Of a stretch of DNA of 64,000 nucleotides, positions 25,423 to 35,380 are shown piece after piece. The notes beneath the pieces are model-generated. The model had not been told where the DNA came from. It saw only the letters and a program-made list of their open reading frames with translations, and ran no database searches. The position numbers and the translations under genes were made by a program. Every line of letters starts with the position of its first letter. Within the stretch, counting starts at the first letter, position 1. Source of the DNA: Nitrososphaeria archaeon (GTDB lineage: Archaea; Thermoproteota; Nitrososphaeria; JACIWG01); contig JARVJP010000011.1 in NCBI GenBank assembly GCA_029776065.1, positions 402,961 through 466,960 of the forward strand, given 5' to 3'.

Positions 25423-27483
25423 TTAATCGAATTTATATCTTCTAAGAGTTAACGAATTTGTGACTACTGTGACCGAGCTTAGTCCCATAGCTAATCCTGC
25501 TAGTATAGGGTTTAGATAGCCTAGCGCTGCCACAGGTATCAGTGAAGTGTTGTAGGCAAATGCCCAGAACAGGTTCTGCTTTATTTTAGACATCGTCTTT
25601 CTACTTAGCTTTATTGCGTGTGCAACATCCATTAGGTTATCTTTTATCAAGATAATTCCTCCTGTTTCTATTGTAACATCAGTTCCAGAACCTATCGCTA
25701 CTCCCACATCTGCTTCAGCTAAGGCTGGCGCATCGTTGATCCCGTCTCCTACCATAGCAACGACTTTCCCTTGTTTTCTCAACCGTTGTATGACTTCTGT
25801 CTTCTCTTTAGGTAGGACTTCAGCTATAACCTCGTCAATTTCTAGTCTTTTTGCTATGGCTTCTGCTGTTCGTTTATTATCTCCTGTAAGCATGATCACC
25901 TGAAGCCCCATCTCCTTCAACTCTTTGACCGCGTCCTTAGCTTCCTCCTTAAGTGTATCAGATATGCCTAATATCCCCTCTACCATTCCATCGACTAGTA
26001 GAATGATTACGGTTTTTCCATCTCTTTCTAGATCTAAGATCTTCTGCTCCTGAACCTCCATATTTACCGATAGTTGCCCTACTAACTTCTTATTACCTAT
26101 GATTACACTCTTTCTGTTGACCTTCGCTTTTATCCCTAAACCTGGTAAGGCTTCGAAATCGGATATGTTCTTGATCTCAACACCTTCTTCTCTGGCTTTC
26201 CTCAGTATCGCATCTCCCAAAGGATGTTCTGATCTAATCTCAACCGAAGCACATAAGCTTAGAACTTCAGATGTGGAAAGGTTTTCAGCAATTAAATCAA
26301 CAACTTCTGGTCTGCCTTTAGTTAGAGTTCCTGTTTTATCGAAGACTATTGTGCTTAACTTGTACGCTTTCTCTAAGTGTTCTCCGCCTTTGATTAATAT
26401 TCCATGTTCTGCAGCCTTACCTGTTCCAACGATTATTGCAGCTGGTGTTGCTAAACCAAGTGCGCATGGGCATGCGATGACTAGAACCGCTATAAGCGAG
26501 GCAAACGCTAAAGCGAAGGGTTTGTTGAAGACGACATACCACCCAAGAAAGGTCAAGATCGATAATACGATAACGACTGGGGCAAAATATGATGAAACAA
26601 CGTCTGCTAACCTTTCTATGGGTGCTCTCGCCACCTGTGCTTCTTCAACCAGCTTTATTATCTGGGATAAAGTGGTGTCGCTGCCAACCTTAGTAGCTCT
26701 AAACTTAAATGAGCCTGTCTTATTGACGGTTGCCCCGATAACTTGGTCTCCAACACTCTTTTCAACAGGTATACTCTCCCCGGTGATCATCTTCTCATCA
26801 ACTGATGAATACCCATCTAGAATCACGCCATCTGTTGGAATCTTCTCCCCTGGTTTGACAACGATGACATCCCCAACCTGAACCCTTTCAACAGGGACGT
26901 CAACCTCTCCTTCCTCAGTCAGCAAGTGAGCCATTCTTGGTTGGAGGTCCATGAGCTTTCTGATCGAGTCAGAAGCCTTGCCCTTGACTAGGTGCTCAAG
27001 GTACTTACCCAACAAGATGAACGCGATTATGAGGGTCGAAGCATCGAAGTATGTGGCCTCTGGGAAGTTAAGCTGTAATGGTAAAAAGGGTTGTATAGTG
27101 ACAACTACGCTATAGAAGTATGCGGCTGAAGTTCCTATAGCAATAAGGGTGTCCATGTTAGCGGAGCGAGCCCTTAAAGCGTGGTAGAACCCTTTATAAA
27201 ATCTCCCTCCTGCGATAAACTGAACCGGGGTTGCCAGCAGCATCAGAAGTAAATTATTCATATATGGTTCAAGAAGAGGTATATAACTAAGGAGAAATGC
27301 TGGAATCCCCAAAGCTAAAGAAAGCGCTATCAATGTCTTTAGATTACGAAGTTCGACCTCAGGTCGCAGAAATGTGTCCATGCAGGTTTCGCTGCAAAAG
27401 TAGTAGGTTGTACCCCTTACTGTAACCTTTAAGGCTTCCTCGCTTTCTTCAACATACATACCACAGACAGGGTCCTTTGGCAT
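25423..27483 (-). CDS. copA: Cu+-exporting P1B-type ATPase with N-terminal YHS-like domain
   Basis: About 686 residues. Transmembrane CPC motif in [13 protein letters not shown] binds the exported Cu+; DKTGTLTKG is the phosphorylated site, with [17 protein letters not shown] and TGES completing the P-type set. Instead of an HMA domain the N-terminus has a YHS/TRASH-like metal-binding domain (DPVCGM ... [10 protein letters not shown]). The ATG at 27483 is chosen over TTG 27504 because TATA sequence at 27505-27514 (minus strand) is centred 26 bases before it. The HMA protein at 12.9 kb may deliver its metal. Confidence 0.92.
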   Translation of the reverse strand: MPKDPVCGMYVEESEEALKVTVRGTTYYFCSETCMDTFLRPEVELRNLKTLIALSLALGIPAFLLSYIPLLEPYMNNLLLMLLATPVQFIAGGRFYKGFYHALRARSANMDTLIAIGTSAAYFYSVVVTIQPFLPLQLNFPEATYFDASTLIIAFILLGKYLEHLVKGKASDSIRKLMDLQPRMAHLLTEEGEVDVPVERVQVGDVIVVKPGEKIPTDGVILDGYSSVDEKMITGESIPVEKSVGDQVIGATVNKTGSFKFRATKVGSDTTLSQIIKLVEEAQVARAPIERLADVVSSYFAPVVIVLSILTFLGWYVVFNKPFALAFASLIAVLVIACPCALGLATPAAIIVGTGKAAEHGILIKGGEHLEKAYKLSTIVFDKTGTLTKGRPEVVDLIAENLSTSEVLSLCASVEIRSEHPLGDAILRKAREEGVEIKNISDFEALPGLGIKAKVNRKSVIIGNKKLVGQLSVNMEVQEQKILDLERDGKTVIILLVDGMVEGILGISDTLKEEAKDAVKELKEMGLQVIMLTGDNKRTAEAIAKRLEIDEVIAEVLPKEKTEVIQRLRKQGKVVAMVGDGINDAPALAEADVGVAIGSGTDVTIETGGIILIKDNLMDVAHAIKLSRKTMSKIKQNLFWAFAYNTSLIPVAALGYLNPILAGLAMGLSSVTVVTNSLTLRRYKFD

Positions 27484-27667
27484 TTTAGTTACTTCTTCAT
27501 TCAACTATAAATAGCTTATTAGAAAAGGAGGATTATTACATTATTTAATCTTCTTGATTAACTTGATAATCCATCTTTTAAGGCTCTCAGCAAGGACTAT
27601 ACACTACATTTTTCTTGCGATAAATATTTTTAAAAAGCCTTCTAATAACCTAGGTCGTGATAGATCG

Positions 27668-29602
27668 ATGTCTGAAACATCATTACCATTTCACATGAAA
27701 TTTGAGCCTGGAAAACTGAGGAAGGAGGAGTGGGAAAGGTCCATAAAGGACCCTGAAGGATACTGGGATGAAAAGGCTCGTGCACTGGATTGGTTTAAAA
27801 CATGGGACAAGGTGCTTGACGAATCTAACAAACCTTTCTACAAATGGTTTGTAGGAGGGGTGCTCAACGCGAGCTATAACTGCTTAGACCGGCACATAAA
27901 GACGGATAAGAAGAACAAGGTTGCTTACATATGGGAGGGAGAAGATGGGCAGGTTAAGACCATCACATACTACCAGCTTTATCGCGAAGTCAACAAGCTA
28001 GCTAAGGTGCTTCAAGACTTAGGAGTAAGAAGGGGTGATAGGATCGCCTTATACCTCCCTATGATTCCTGAGCTTCCAATAGCGATGCTTGCAGCCGCGA
28101 GGCTTGGCGCCCCGCATGTTGTCGTCTTCTCTGGCTTCAGCGCAGAAGCGTTAGCAGACAGAATCAATAATGCTGGTGCGAAGATACTGGTCACTGCAGA
28201 TGGAAGCCTAAGGAGAGGCAAGGTGATCGAGCTTAAGAAGATCGCTGACGCCGCACTTGAAAAGTCTCCTTCTGTGGAAAAGGTTCTTGTTGTAAAGTAC
28301 GCTGGGAATAATATTTCTATGAAAGAGGGAAGGGACCTATTCTATTCCGATGCTATAAATGGGGTTCCTGCTAACACATATGTAAAGCCTGAGCCCACGA
28401 ATTCCTCTGATCCTCTATTCTTACTATACACATCCGGGACGACCGGTAAACCCAAAGGTGTCGAACATGGGACAGGTGGTTATCTAGTCTGGGTGTATTG
28501 GACGCTGAAATGGGCATTCGACGTCAATGATACCGATATATGGTGGTGTACAGCTGACATAGGCTGGATCACAGGGCACAGCTACGTTGTGTACGCACCA
28601 CTGATGCTTGGCCTAACATCCTTCATGTACGACGGGGCTCCTGACGCACCACAACCAGATAGATGGTGGGATATGGTTGAGAGGCATGGTGTAACGATCA
28701 TATACACTTCTCCAACAGCTATCAGGATGTTCATGAAGTTTGGAGACGACTGGGTTCTTAGGCATGACGTATCAACCCTTAGAGCGCTAGGAACAGTAGG
28801 TGAACCGATTAACCCTGAAGCTTGGCTATGGTATTACAGGACACTTGGAAAAGAAAAGCTTCCTATCATAGACACCTGGTGGCAGACAGAAACAGGTGGA
28901 TTCATGATATCCCCCACACTAGGAATTGAACTCGTCCCACTCAAACCTGGTTCAGCAACGTTCCCCTTGCCTGGTATATTATCAGAAGTTTTAGATGATA
29001 ATGGTGACCCAGCACCAGACGGGCAACGTGGCTACTTGGTTATTAAAACTCCATGGCCTGGCATGTTACAGACGTTATGGCAAGACCCTGAACGGTATAA
29101 GACGGTCTACTTTAGCCGCTTTGAAGGCACCTATTACACAAGTGACTACGCGATCCGAGACCCCGATGGGTATATCTGGTTCCTCGGTAGAGCAGATGAA
29201 GTGCTTAAGGTCGCAGGGCATAGGATCGGGACAGTGGAAATCGAAAGTGCCTTGGTTTCCCATCCATCAATTGCTGAAGCAGCTGTCATAGGTAAGGCAG
29301 ACGAAATTAAAGGAGACGTCCCTGTCGCATTTGTAGTCCTAAGAGGCAACTATATGCCATCTGACGCGCTGAAAGCAGAGGTATCTAAACACATAAGGAA
29401 CACAGTAGGCCCAATCGCAGTTCCAGCTGATATCATGTTCGTAAACAAACTTCCAAAGACTAGAAGTGGGAAGATAATGAGGCGTCTTCTAAAGGCCGTT
29501 GTAGGCGGTGCTTCCCTAGGTGACATATCTACGTTAGAGGACGGTGCCTCGGTAGAAGAAGTGAAGAAGGCCTTAGAAGAGATGGGTGGCCGCATAGGGT
29601 AA
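27668..29602 (+). CDS. acs: Acetyl-CoA synthetase, AMP-forming
   Basis: 644 residues. Activates acetate (or a related short acid) to the CoA thioester through an acyl-AMP. Seen: YTSGTTGKPKGVEHG (phosphate loop), GHSYVVYAPL, GTVGEPINPEAW, TWWQTETGG (adenine and acyl pocket), FLGRADEVLKVAGHRIGT (hinge) and KTRSGKIMRRLLK with the acetylatable catalytic lysine. The pattern fits acetyl-CoA synthetase better than propionyl- or hydroxypropionyl-CoA ligases, but the latter are possible. The ATG at 27668 begins family sequence; an upstream in-frame extension runs through promoter-like A/T sequence and is rejected. Confidence 0.92.
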   Translation: MSETSLPFHMKFEPGKLRKEEWERSIKDPEGYWDEKARALDWFKTWDKVLDESNKPFYKWFVGGVLNASYNCLDRHIKTDKKNKVAYIWEGEDGQVKTITYYQLYREVNKLAKVLQDLGVRRGDRIALYLPMIPELPIAMLAAARLGAPHVVVFSGFSAEALADRINNAGAKILVTADGSLRRGKVIELKKIADAALEKSPSVEKVLVVKYAGNNISMKEGRDLFYSDAINGVPANTYVKPEPTNSSDPLFLLYTSGTTGKPKGVEHGTGGYLVWVYWTLKWAFDVNDTDIWWCTADIGWITGHSYVVYAPLMLGLTSFMYDGAPDAPQPDRWWDMVERHGVTIIYTSPTAIRMFMKFGDDWVLRHDVSTLRALGTVGEPINPEAWLWYYRTLGKEKLPIIDTWWQTETGGFMISPTLGIELVPLKPGSATFPLPGILSEVLDDNGDPAPDGQRGYLVIKTPWPGMLQTLWQDPERYKTVYFSRFEGTYYTSDYAIRDPDGYIWFLGRADEVLKVAGHRIGTVEIESALVSHPSIAEAAVIGKADEIKGDVPVAFVVLRGNYMPSDALKAEVSKHIRNTVGPIAVPADIMFVNKLPKTRSGKIMRRLLKAVVGGASLGDISTLEDGASVEEVKKALEEMGGRIG

Positions 29603-29620
29603 TCCTCCTTCCTTCTTACA

Positions 29621-30256
29621 TCAACGTTCTCCCGCTATCTCATTGTAGAATTCTTCTAGGAACTTTTCCATAAAACGGTGCCTCTCTAAACCTATTTCTT
29701 TCGCTGTTTTTGTGTTAAATCTGTCCTTGATGTTTAGAAGCTTCTCTTTAAAGTGCGTGATCGTTGACTTGACTTTAAACGGGTCATAATTCTCTACCTT
29801 CTCTGTGGGGTTGTAGATCAGAGCTCCTCTTGCCCCTCCATAGGCGAAGGCTCTCGCTATGCCGATGGCACCTATTGCATCAAGCATGTCCGCATCTTGA
29901 AGAACCCTTCCTTCAAGGCTCTTTGGTTTGATTTGTTTACCATATCTATGTTCTCTAATGGCTTCAACAACCCTATCGATCTCTGATGGGTCAAAACCGA
30001 TCTCTAAGAGGTATTTTTTTGAGAGACTCGCACCATATTCTGAGTGATCTAAGCCGCATTCGATCTCCCTCCTGATGCCTATATCGTGTAGGAGTGCTGC
30101 GATGCCTACAATGGTTCTATCAGCACCTTCCTTTTCCGCGATCTTTAATGCCATATTATATACTCTCTCTATGTGGTGCCAGTCATGCCCTGATGCGTCG
30201 TCAACGAAATGGGATCTAACATATTCTTTAACTTGTTCCTCGACTTCTTTGTCCAT
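29621..30256 (-). CDS. HD-domain phosphohydrolase
   Basis: 211 residues. The HD metal site is clear: H in GHDWHHIERVYNMA, HD in LLHDIG, H in LDHSEYGA and the late Asp in LQDADMLDAIGAIGIARAF, the last block typical of the YedJ-like HD subgroup. Members hydrolyse phosphate esters of nucleotides or similar; the substrate is not known. The gene converges on acetyl-CoA synthetase and is divergent from the tungsten AOR gene. Confidence 0.85.
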   Translation of the reverse strand: MDKEVEEQVKEYVRSHFVDDASGHDWHHIERVYNMALKIAEKEGADRTIVGIAALLHDIGIRREIECGLDHSEYGASLSKKYLLEIGFDPSEIDRVVEAIREHRYGKQIKPKSLEGRVLQDADMLDAIGAIGIARAFAYGGARGALIYNPTEKVENYDPFKVKSTITHFKEKLLNIKDRFNTKTAKEIGLERHRFMEKFLEEFYNEIAGER

Positions 30257-30376
30257 CGTCGAGAAGAATGTGTCACAAGTATATAATTAGTTTATGGGAG
30301 ACAGTTGAATCTAGGAAGGCGGCATGCTAGACGAAATACATAAATAACTGGGCTGGTATTATCTCCTGACACAGTT

Positions 30377-32224
30377 ATGCTCGGCGGATATATGGGTAAG
30401 ATTGGTGTAATCGACTTAACCGACAAGACAGTGAAGATCGAAAGCATCTGTGAAGACTTCGCAAAAAAGTACCTCGGAGGAAAAGGATACGCCCTTGCAC
30501 TACTCTACGAATATCTTAAAGAATATGAATCGAAGGGGAATGCCGCAAAAGACCTAAACCCATTAGGGCCAGAAAACGTTCTAATATTTGCTACAGGCCC
30601 AGGCACAGGAATACCAGGCTTCCCTTCACCTGGAAGATATCATGTGATGGCTCTAAGATCCCCTCTAACAGGCTCAATAGGTAGCGCCAACTCTGGTGGC
30701 GAATGGGGTGCGTTCTTAAAGTTCGCAGGCTTCGATGCGTTAGTAATCAAAGGTGCGTCTAAAGAACCAGTGTACATCTCTATAGTAGATGGTACGATTG
30801 GAATACATGACGCATGCTCTTTGTGGGGGAAGACCACCTTCGATACCGACAACCTCTTGAGGAAAGAGGTTGAAGGAAAGAATGTGAGTGTTGCATGCAT
30901 CGGCCCAGCCGGAGAAAACCTTGTGCCGATGGCCGTAATCGTTAACGACTTACATAGGGCTGCGGGGCGAACTGGTCTTGGTGCGGTGATGGGCTCAAAG
31001 AAGCTAAAGGCTATAGTTGTTTCTGGTTCAGCAAAGGTTCCAGTCGCGAATGAAACTGAGTTCAGAGAAGCATCGAAAGAAGCTTATGAAAAAGAAAGAA
31101 ACAACTCAGTAACCTCTTCTGGGCTTCCAACCTATGGGACTGCTATACTCATAAATGTAATTAACAATGCTGGGATGTTGCCATATAAAAACTGGCAACT
31201 AGGATACAACTCAGAAGCAGACAAAATCAGTGGTGAAACAATTGCGAAAGAATATCTAATAAAAAAGAGGCCATGTTGGGGATGCAATATTGCATGTGGT
31301 CGTGTGACCTCAGTAAAGTCAGGCCCGTATGAAATCTCTGTCACAGAAGGCCCAGAATATGAAAGTGTATGGGCTCTAGGGAATTCAACAGGAGTAATGG
31401 ATATAACAGCAGTAATAAAGGCAAATCACCTCTGTGACGAATTGGGGCTCGACCCCATCTCAACGGGTTCGACCATCGCAGCAGCCATGGAACTACGTGA
31501 GAAAGGTCTAATAAAAGACGAAGACCTACAAGGGATGCCTCTTTCCTTTGGTAATGCTGCAGCCCTTGTAGAATCTATTTGGAGGATTGCTCACAAAGAC
31601 GGGTTCGGAAAATTCATGGCCCTCGGATCTAGGCGATTATGTGAAATATTTGGTGCCCCCGAGTTATCTATGAGCGTGAAGGGACTAGAAATGCCTGCAT
31701 ACGATCCTCGTGGAGCAAAGGGTATCGGATTAAACTATGCCACAGCAAACCGTGGCGGCTGCCACGTTACAGGCTATACGATTTCCCCTGAAATTCTAGG
31801 AATACCATCGAAAGTCGACCCACTTACTGTTGAGGGGAAAGCCCAGTGGGTAAAGACCTTCCAAGACTTCGCTTCAGTAGTTAATTCGACCGTAAACTGC
31901 CTTTTCACAACCTTCGCTATAGGCGCCCCAGACTACGCTAAGCTCTTATCAGCAGTTATAGGAATGCAGCTAAGCGAAGACGATGTAATGAAGATTGGCG
32001 AACGGATATACAATCTTGAGCGATTCATAATGAGTAAATACGGGTTCACCGAAAAAGATGACACGCTACCACCTCGTCTAATATCTGAACCAATGCCAGA
32101 GGGGCCAGTAAAAGGACAGACAGTCGATTTAGAAACGATGAAGAAGGACTACTATAGTCTACGTGGATGGGTGAATGGTGTACCGACCTTAGCCAAGTTA
32201 AAAGAGCTCGAAATAGAGCTCTAA
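30377..32224 (+). CDS. Tungsten-dependent aldehyde:ferredoxin oxidoreductase family protein
   Basis: 615 residues, normal AOR-family length. Oxidises an aldehyde to the acid, reducing ferredoxin, with a tungsten bis-pterin and a 4Fe-4S cluster. The cluster ligands are visible: CWGCNIAC at about residues 300-307 and the fourth Cys in NCLFTTF near 507. The N-terminal domain (FPSPGRYHVMALRSPLTGSIGSANSGGEWGA) and TRTGLGAVMGSKKLKA-like pterin-binding block are characteristic. Downstream lie MoaD-like and radical-SAM maturase genes, and a tungstate importer is 8 kb away. Which aldehyde it uses is unknown. A TATA element (30339-30346) lies about 34 bases before the ATG. Confidence 0.92.
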   Translation: MLGGYMGKIGVIDLTDKTVKIESICEDFAKKYLGGKGYALALLYEYLKEYESKGNAAKDLNPLGPENVLIFATGPGTGIPGFPSPGRYHVMALRSPLTGSIGSANSGGEWGAFLKFAGFDALVIKGASKEPVYISIVDGTIGIHDACSLWGKTTFDTDNLLRKEVEGKNVSVACIGPAGENLVPMAVIVNDLHRAAGRTGLGAVMGSKKLKAIVVSGSAKVPVANETEFREASKEAYEKERNNSVTSSGLPTYGTAILINVINNAGMLPYKNWQLGYNSEADKISGETIAKEYLIKKRPCWGCNIACGRVTSVKSGPYEISVTEGPEYESVWALGNSTGVMDITAVIKANHLCDELGLDPISTGSTIAAAMELREKGLIKDEDLQGMPLSFGNAAALVESIWRIAHKDGFGKFMALGSRRLCEIFGAPELSMSVKGLEMPAYDPRGAKGIGLNYATANRGGCHVTGYTISPEILGIPSKVDPLTVEGKAQWVKTFQDFASVVNSTVNCLFTTFAIGAPDYAKLLSAVIGMQLSEDDVMKIGERIYNLERFIMSKYGFTEKDDTLPPRLISEPMPEGPVKGQTVDLETMKKDYYSLRGWVNGVPTLAKLKELEIEL

Positions 32225-32649
32225 TCCCCCCCTTTCTTTTTTAATAAAAGTTATAGGGAAATATTTGTCAATATTAAAATTGATTAGCACTACAACGAGA
32301 CAATAACCAGAAACACTTAACACGATGAATGCTACTTAAACACTAATAAATTTGTTAACCCCAAAGCAGTCATACCGATGCACAGATGGGACACAGATCC
32401 AGAAGGTTTTAAAAGAAAAGTAGAATCTTTATCAAAAATCAAGGTCATCTTGCTTAAGCCTGGGGAAAAATTTGAGCTCTAAGGAACATAACTTCACTTA
32501 GTCCCAACCCTAACATGATCTTTGGGAGTTCCTGTTAAAAAAAGGTCTGTAGAACAACTTTTAATAGTCAACAATCTGTTGATCTTTGTAATTTTAATTT
32601 AAATTAATCATGTTTTTATATCATTGCTTATGGTTGATATTTGGTGCTA
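32225..32649. other. Gap between AOR and MoaD-like gene with a 34-codon mini-ORF
   Basis: An ATG at 32378 opens a 34-codon frame ending at 32482 (peptide beginning MHRWDTDPEGF and ending PGEKFEL), Lys-rich, with no recognised family. It may be a small gene or the remnant of one. T-rich sequence at 32230-32242 follows the AOR stop and fits an archaeal terminator. A/T-rich sequence at 32600-32640 should promote the MoaD-like gene. Confidence 0.4.
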
Positions 32650-32931
32650 ATGGTCTCCATCAAAGTCCTACTTTTTGCAACCTTTAGAGAGAAGTATGGC
32701 GCAAAGGAAGTATCTCTGACCTTCGATGGTAGCATAGTGGGGTTCCTAGATGCTCTAAGAAGGAGATTCGGGGATGGAATAATTAATGACATATTTGATT
32801 CAGAAGCTAAACGATTTAGAAACAACTTGATAATCATGATCAACGGAAGAAACTTAAAGGATATTAAAGAAGGAGTCAATTTCAAAGATAATGACACTGT
32901 AGCAATATTCCCTCCTGTTGCCGGAGGATAG
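32650..32931 (+). CDS. MoaD/ThiS-like ubiquitin-fold sulfur carrier
   Basis: 93 residues with a beta-grasp layout and the C-terminal PPVAGG, whose Gly-Gly tail would be adenylated and thiocarboxylated (or linked to proteins). MoaD donates sulfur to the pterin dithiolene used by tungsten and molybdenum enzymes, and such genes are often placed beside AOR genes, as here. The ATG at 32650 gives MVSIKVLLFATFREKYG; a TTG nine bases earlier is less likely. The next gene begins 13 bases after its stop. A SAMP-type protein modifier role is an alternative. Confidence 0.87.
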   Translation: MVSIKVLLFATFREKYGAKEVSLTFDGSIVGFLDALRRRFGDGIINDIFDSEAKRFRNNLIIMINGRNLKDIKEGVNFKDNDTVAIFPPVAGG

Positions 32932-32944
32932 TTAGGGAAACGTT

Positions 32945-34231
32945 ATGTCTTCTCCCCTTAAGGCGATACAGGTCGAAGTAACCAATAGATGCAACTTCAA
33001 ATGTGTTTATTGCATAAGGAACTTCTGGAAGATAAAGGAGAAGGAGATGGACTTTGTAGTCTATAAGAAACTGTCTGACAGCTTTTCAGGGTTAGAAAAA
33101 GTTGTGCTATATGGCTTAGGTGAACCCTTAACCCATACCAAGTTTCTTGAAATGGTGCATTTGACAAGGTCAAAGCTTGGTGACTCAGGTCAGATAGTTT
33201 TCAGCACAAACGGCTCTCTTTTAACTGAGAAAGTAGCTCACAGGTTGATCGTGGAGGATGGTGTTAACAAGATCGCTTTCTCGTTAGATACCCCTGACCA
33301 TACGAGCCTAGAAAAGCTTAGAGTAGGTTCGCAAGAAGCAGAAATAATAAGAAATTTGAAAAATGTAGCTAACTTGAAGCAGAAAGCGAAGCTTCCATTC
33401 TCTCTTTCTATAGAAGTTGTTTTGATGAAGGATAACTATAAGGACCTAGTAAGCCTAGTAGAGTTCGCATCTGAGAATCAAGTAGACGAAATTTTAGTAA
33501 CAAATGTGGTCTCATATTCCAATGACTTTATGAATCGCCAGCTTTTTATGACATATAGTAAACAATCATATGAACTAGTTGAAAATATAATAGATCAAGG
33601 CTGGCAGATCATCTATAATTCAGTTATTAGCGTTTATAGCAAGTCACACACTGGCAGATATGACGAGAGAAGTCTTAGAGCGTTTGAACGCATTCAAGCA
33701 AAAGCAAGAGAAAAGGGCTATTGGTTAAATCTACCACTTATCCTTGACTCGCAAGATAGAATCTCTGAAATAGAAAAGGTAAATGACGTGTTTAAAACAG
33801 TCACAAAGATGGCTCGAAGAAATAACATCAAATTAGAACTTCCAAAGCTGCTTGGGGACAAAAAAGCAAGAAGTTGTCCTTACATTGTGAGTCATACGAT
33901 GGTTGTTAGAGCGGATGGAAAGGTCGCTCCATGTCTTGAATTCATGTACCCTCATAAAGAATTCGTAAACACGCATCTGAAGGACGTTGATGAGGTCCTC
34001 TTTGGGGATATAAATGAAGACTCCGTCTTTAATATATGGGGTAACGATCAATATGAAAAGTTTAGGAATTTGAGACAGTTCAAAAACGATACCATACCCT
34101 GGTGTGGTGATTGCCCTTATTCCACATTAAACTGTTTCTACGTCCGTTCAAATAAGGTGGACTGCCTAAGTAATACGAATTCATGCTCGGAATGCCTATA
34201 CAGTATAGGCGTTGCTAAGTGTGCCATATGA
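32945..34231 (+). CDS. Radical SAM/SPASM protein, probable tungsten-oxidoreductase maturase
   Basis: 428 residues. The radical-SAM cluster motif CNFKCVYC lies near residue 16, and the cysteine-rich C-terminus (SCPYIV, APCLEFM, WCGDCPYSTLNC, SCSECLYSIGVAKC) is a SPASM/twitch region for auxiliary clusters. Radical-SAM proteins in this position, after AOR and MoaD-like genes, form a described family named tungsten-cofactor oxidoreductase radical-SAM maturase; what they modify is not known. It probably acts on the AOR encoded upstream. Spacing of 13 bases to the MoaD-like gene suggests one operon. Confidence 0.8.
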   Translation: MSSPLKAIQVEVTNRCNFKCVYCIRNFWKIKEKEMDFVVYKKLSDSFSGLEKVVLYGLGEPLTHTKFLEMVHLTRSKLGDSGQIVFSTNGSLLTEKVAHRLIVEDGVNKIAFSLDTPDHTSLEKLRVGSQEAEIIRNLKNVANLKQKAKLPFSLSIEVVLMKDNYKDLVSLVEFASENQVDEILVTNVVSYSNDFMNRQLFMTYSKQSYELVENIIDQGWQIIYNSVISVYSKSHTGRYDERSLRAFERIQAKAREKGYWLNLPLILDSQDRISEIEKVNDVFKTVTKMARRNNIKLELPKLLGDKKARSCPYIVSHTMVVRADGKVAPCLEFMYPHKEFVNTHLKDVDEVLFGDINEDSVFNIWGNDQYEKFRNLRQFKNDTIPWCGDCPYSTLNCFYVRSNKVDCLSNTNSCSECLYSIGVAKCAI

Positions 34232-34261
34232 CCACTCGTTACCGATACACTGGCGTTTAAA

Positions 34262-34687
34262 ATGGGTAAGAAGTCTCCTTCTGTCTACAATGATGTCTCA
34301 GAGCAGCAACGGTTTAACCTTGAAGCTGCGATAGAAGGAAAGAAGTATTGGAATATTTCTGAGAGGCGCTCGGATTACGTTTACGCAATCGCCCTTTCAA
34401 GAGCTAGAGCCAAAGCCTCTTATGGCTTCTATGCAAGAACATCGTTTTTCAAGAGGGTGCAAGTTGTTCCACAAGCCGCAAAATATTGTAGAAAGTACAG
34501 GGTGCTCCTCATTGAGGTGAAGACATTAATGGCGTATAAAGTCATAACTTGGAACGCGTTTTGCAAACTAATGAGAATATTTGATGTAAAAATGTTGCCT
34601 CTTCTACTAGAAAGAGGTTCGCCATATTACATTAATCTTAAAGTTCTAACACGGATAAGAGGTAAAGCACAGCAATCTAAAGTTTGA
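34262..34687 (+). CDS. Unknown basic protein downstream of the AOR maturation genes
   Basis: 141 residues, Lys/Arg-rich and with several Tyr, mainly helical by appearance. No known motif is visible; there is no membrane segment or signal peptide, and the two possible Cys ligands are not paired. It begins 30 bases after the radical-SAM gene and so may belong to the tungsten-enzyme operon. It could be an accessory factor for that system or an unrelated nucleic-acid-binding protein. Confidence 0.6.
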   Translation: MGKKSPSVYNDVSEQQRFNLEAAIEGKKYWNISERRSDYVYAIALSRARAKASYGFYARTSFFKRVQVVPQAAKYCRKYRVLLIEVKTLMAYKVITWNAFCKLMRIFDVKMLPLLLERGSPYYINLKVLTRIRGKAQQSKV

Positions 34688-34743
34688 CTTTATTTTACAC
34701 TTAAATATTACTTCACATCTTCTCTGTTTGAAGGTGAGACTGA

Positions 34744-35280
34744 ATGAACTATTGGAAAGATATTCCCCCAGGAGACGCGCCTCCAATTAAACTCAATATG
34801 ATCATAGAAGTTATCACAGGTAAGAGAGATAAGTTCGAATATGATCGGCAACTAGAGATCTTCATCTTAGACCGGGTAATACCGTCTTCTGTAGTCTTCC
34901 CTGTTGACTATGGTTTTGTGCCTCAAACTTGGGCTGATGATGACGACCCACTGGATATTATGTTAATGACTTATGAACCACTTGAAGTTGGGTGCTTGGT
35001 TAAAGTAAGGCTCATAGGCGCCTTAATTTTGGAAGATGAGAGGGGACTAGATGCGAAGATGCTATCTGTGCCTGTGAACGACGCTAGGTTCGATGGCTAC
35101 CTCGACATTAAAGACATTCATCCCCATAAGTTACGTGAAATTCAAGAGTTTTTTGAAACCTACAAAAGGCTTGAACCCCATAAGTGGGTTAAAGTGCGGG
35201 AATGGAAGAATGTAGATGACGCAAAGGAAATAGTTAACTCCGCTATGACTAACTTTTACAAGATCTATCCTAAAAAATAG
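34744..35280 (+). CDS. ppa: Inorganic pyrophosphatase, family I
   Basis: 178 residues, typical for soluble archaeal pyrophosphatase. It splits pyrophosphate and so pulls biosynthetic reactions forward. Seen: PVDYGFVPQTWADDDDPLDIMLM, containing the hallmark D-x-D-P-x-D metal site, KMLSVPVNDARFDGYLDIKDIHPH and the closing helix. An A/T-rich promoter with a TATA-like element lies in the 56-base gap before the ATG at 34744, so it is probably an independent unit. Confidence 0.96.
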   Translation: MNYWKDIPPGDAPPIKLNMIIEVITGKRDKFEYDRQLEIFILDRVIPSSVVFPVDYGFVPQTWADDDDPLDIMLMTYEPLEVGCLVKVRLIGALILEDERGLDAKMLSVPVNDARFDGYLDIKDIHPHKLREIQEFFETYKRLEPHKWVKVREWKNVDDAKEIVNSAMTNFYKIYPKK

Positions 35281-35380
35281 CCTTCAACCTATTCCATATT
35301 AAGAATAAAGTCTAAGCCAATCATTATTTTAAATCTACAAAATTATAAGCCATCAAGTAATAGGCTATAGTGGACGTGTT

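Noticed and set aside
26099..26881. 260-codon plus-strand frame
   Set aside because: It is antisense to the copper ATPase, rich in Ser/Thr/Pro as usual for shadows of a conserved gene, with no family motif.
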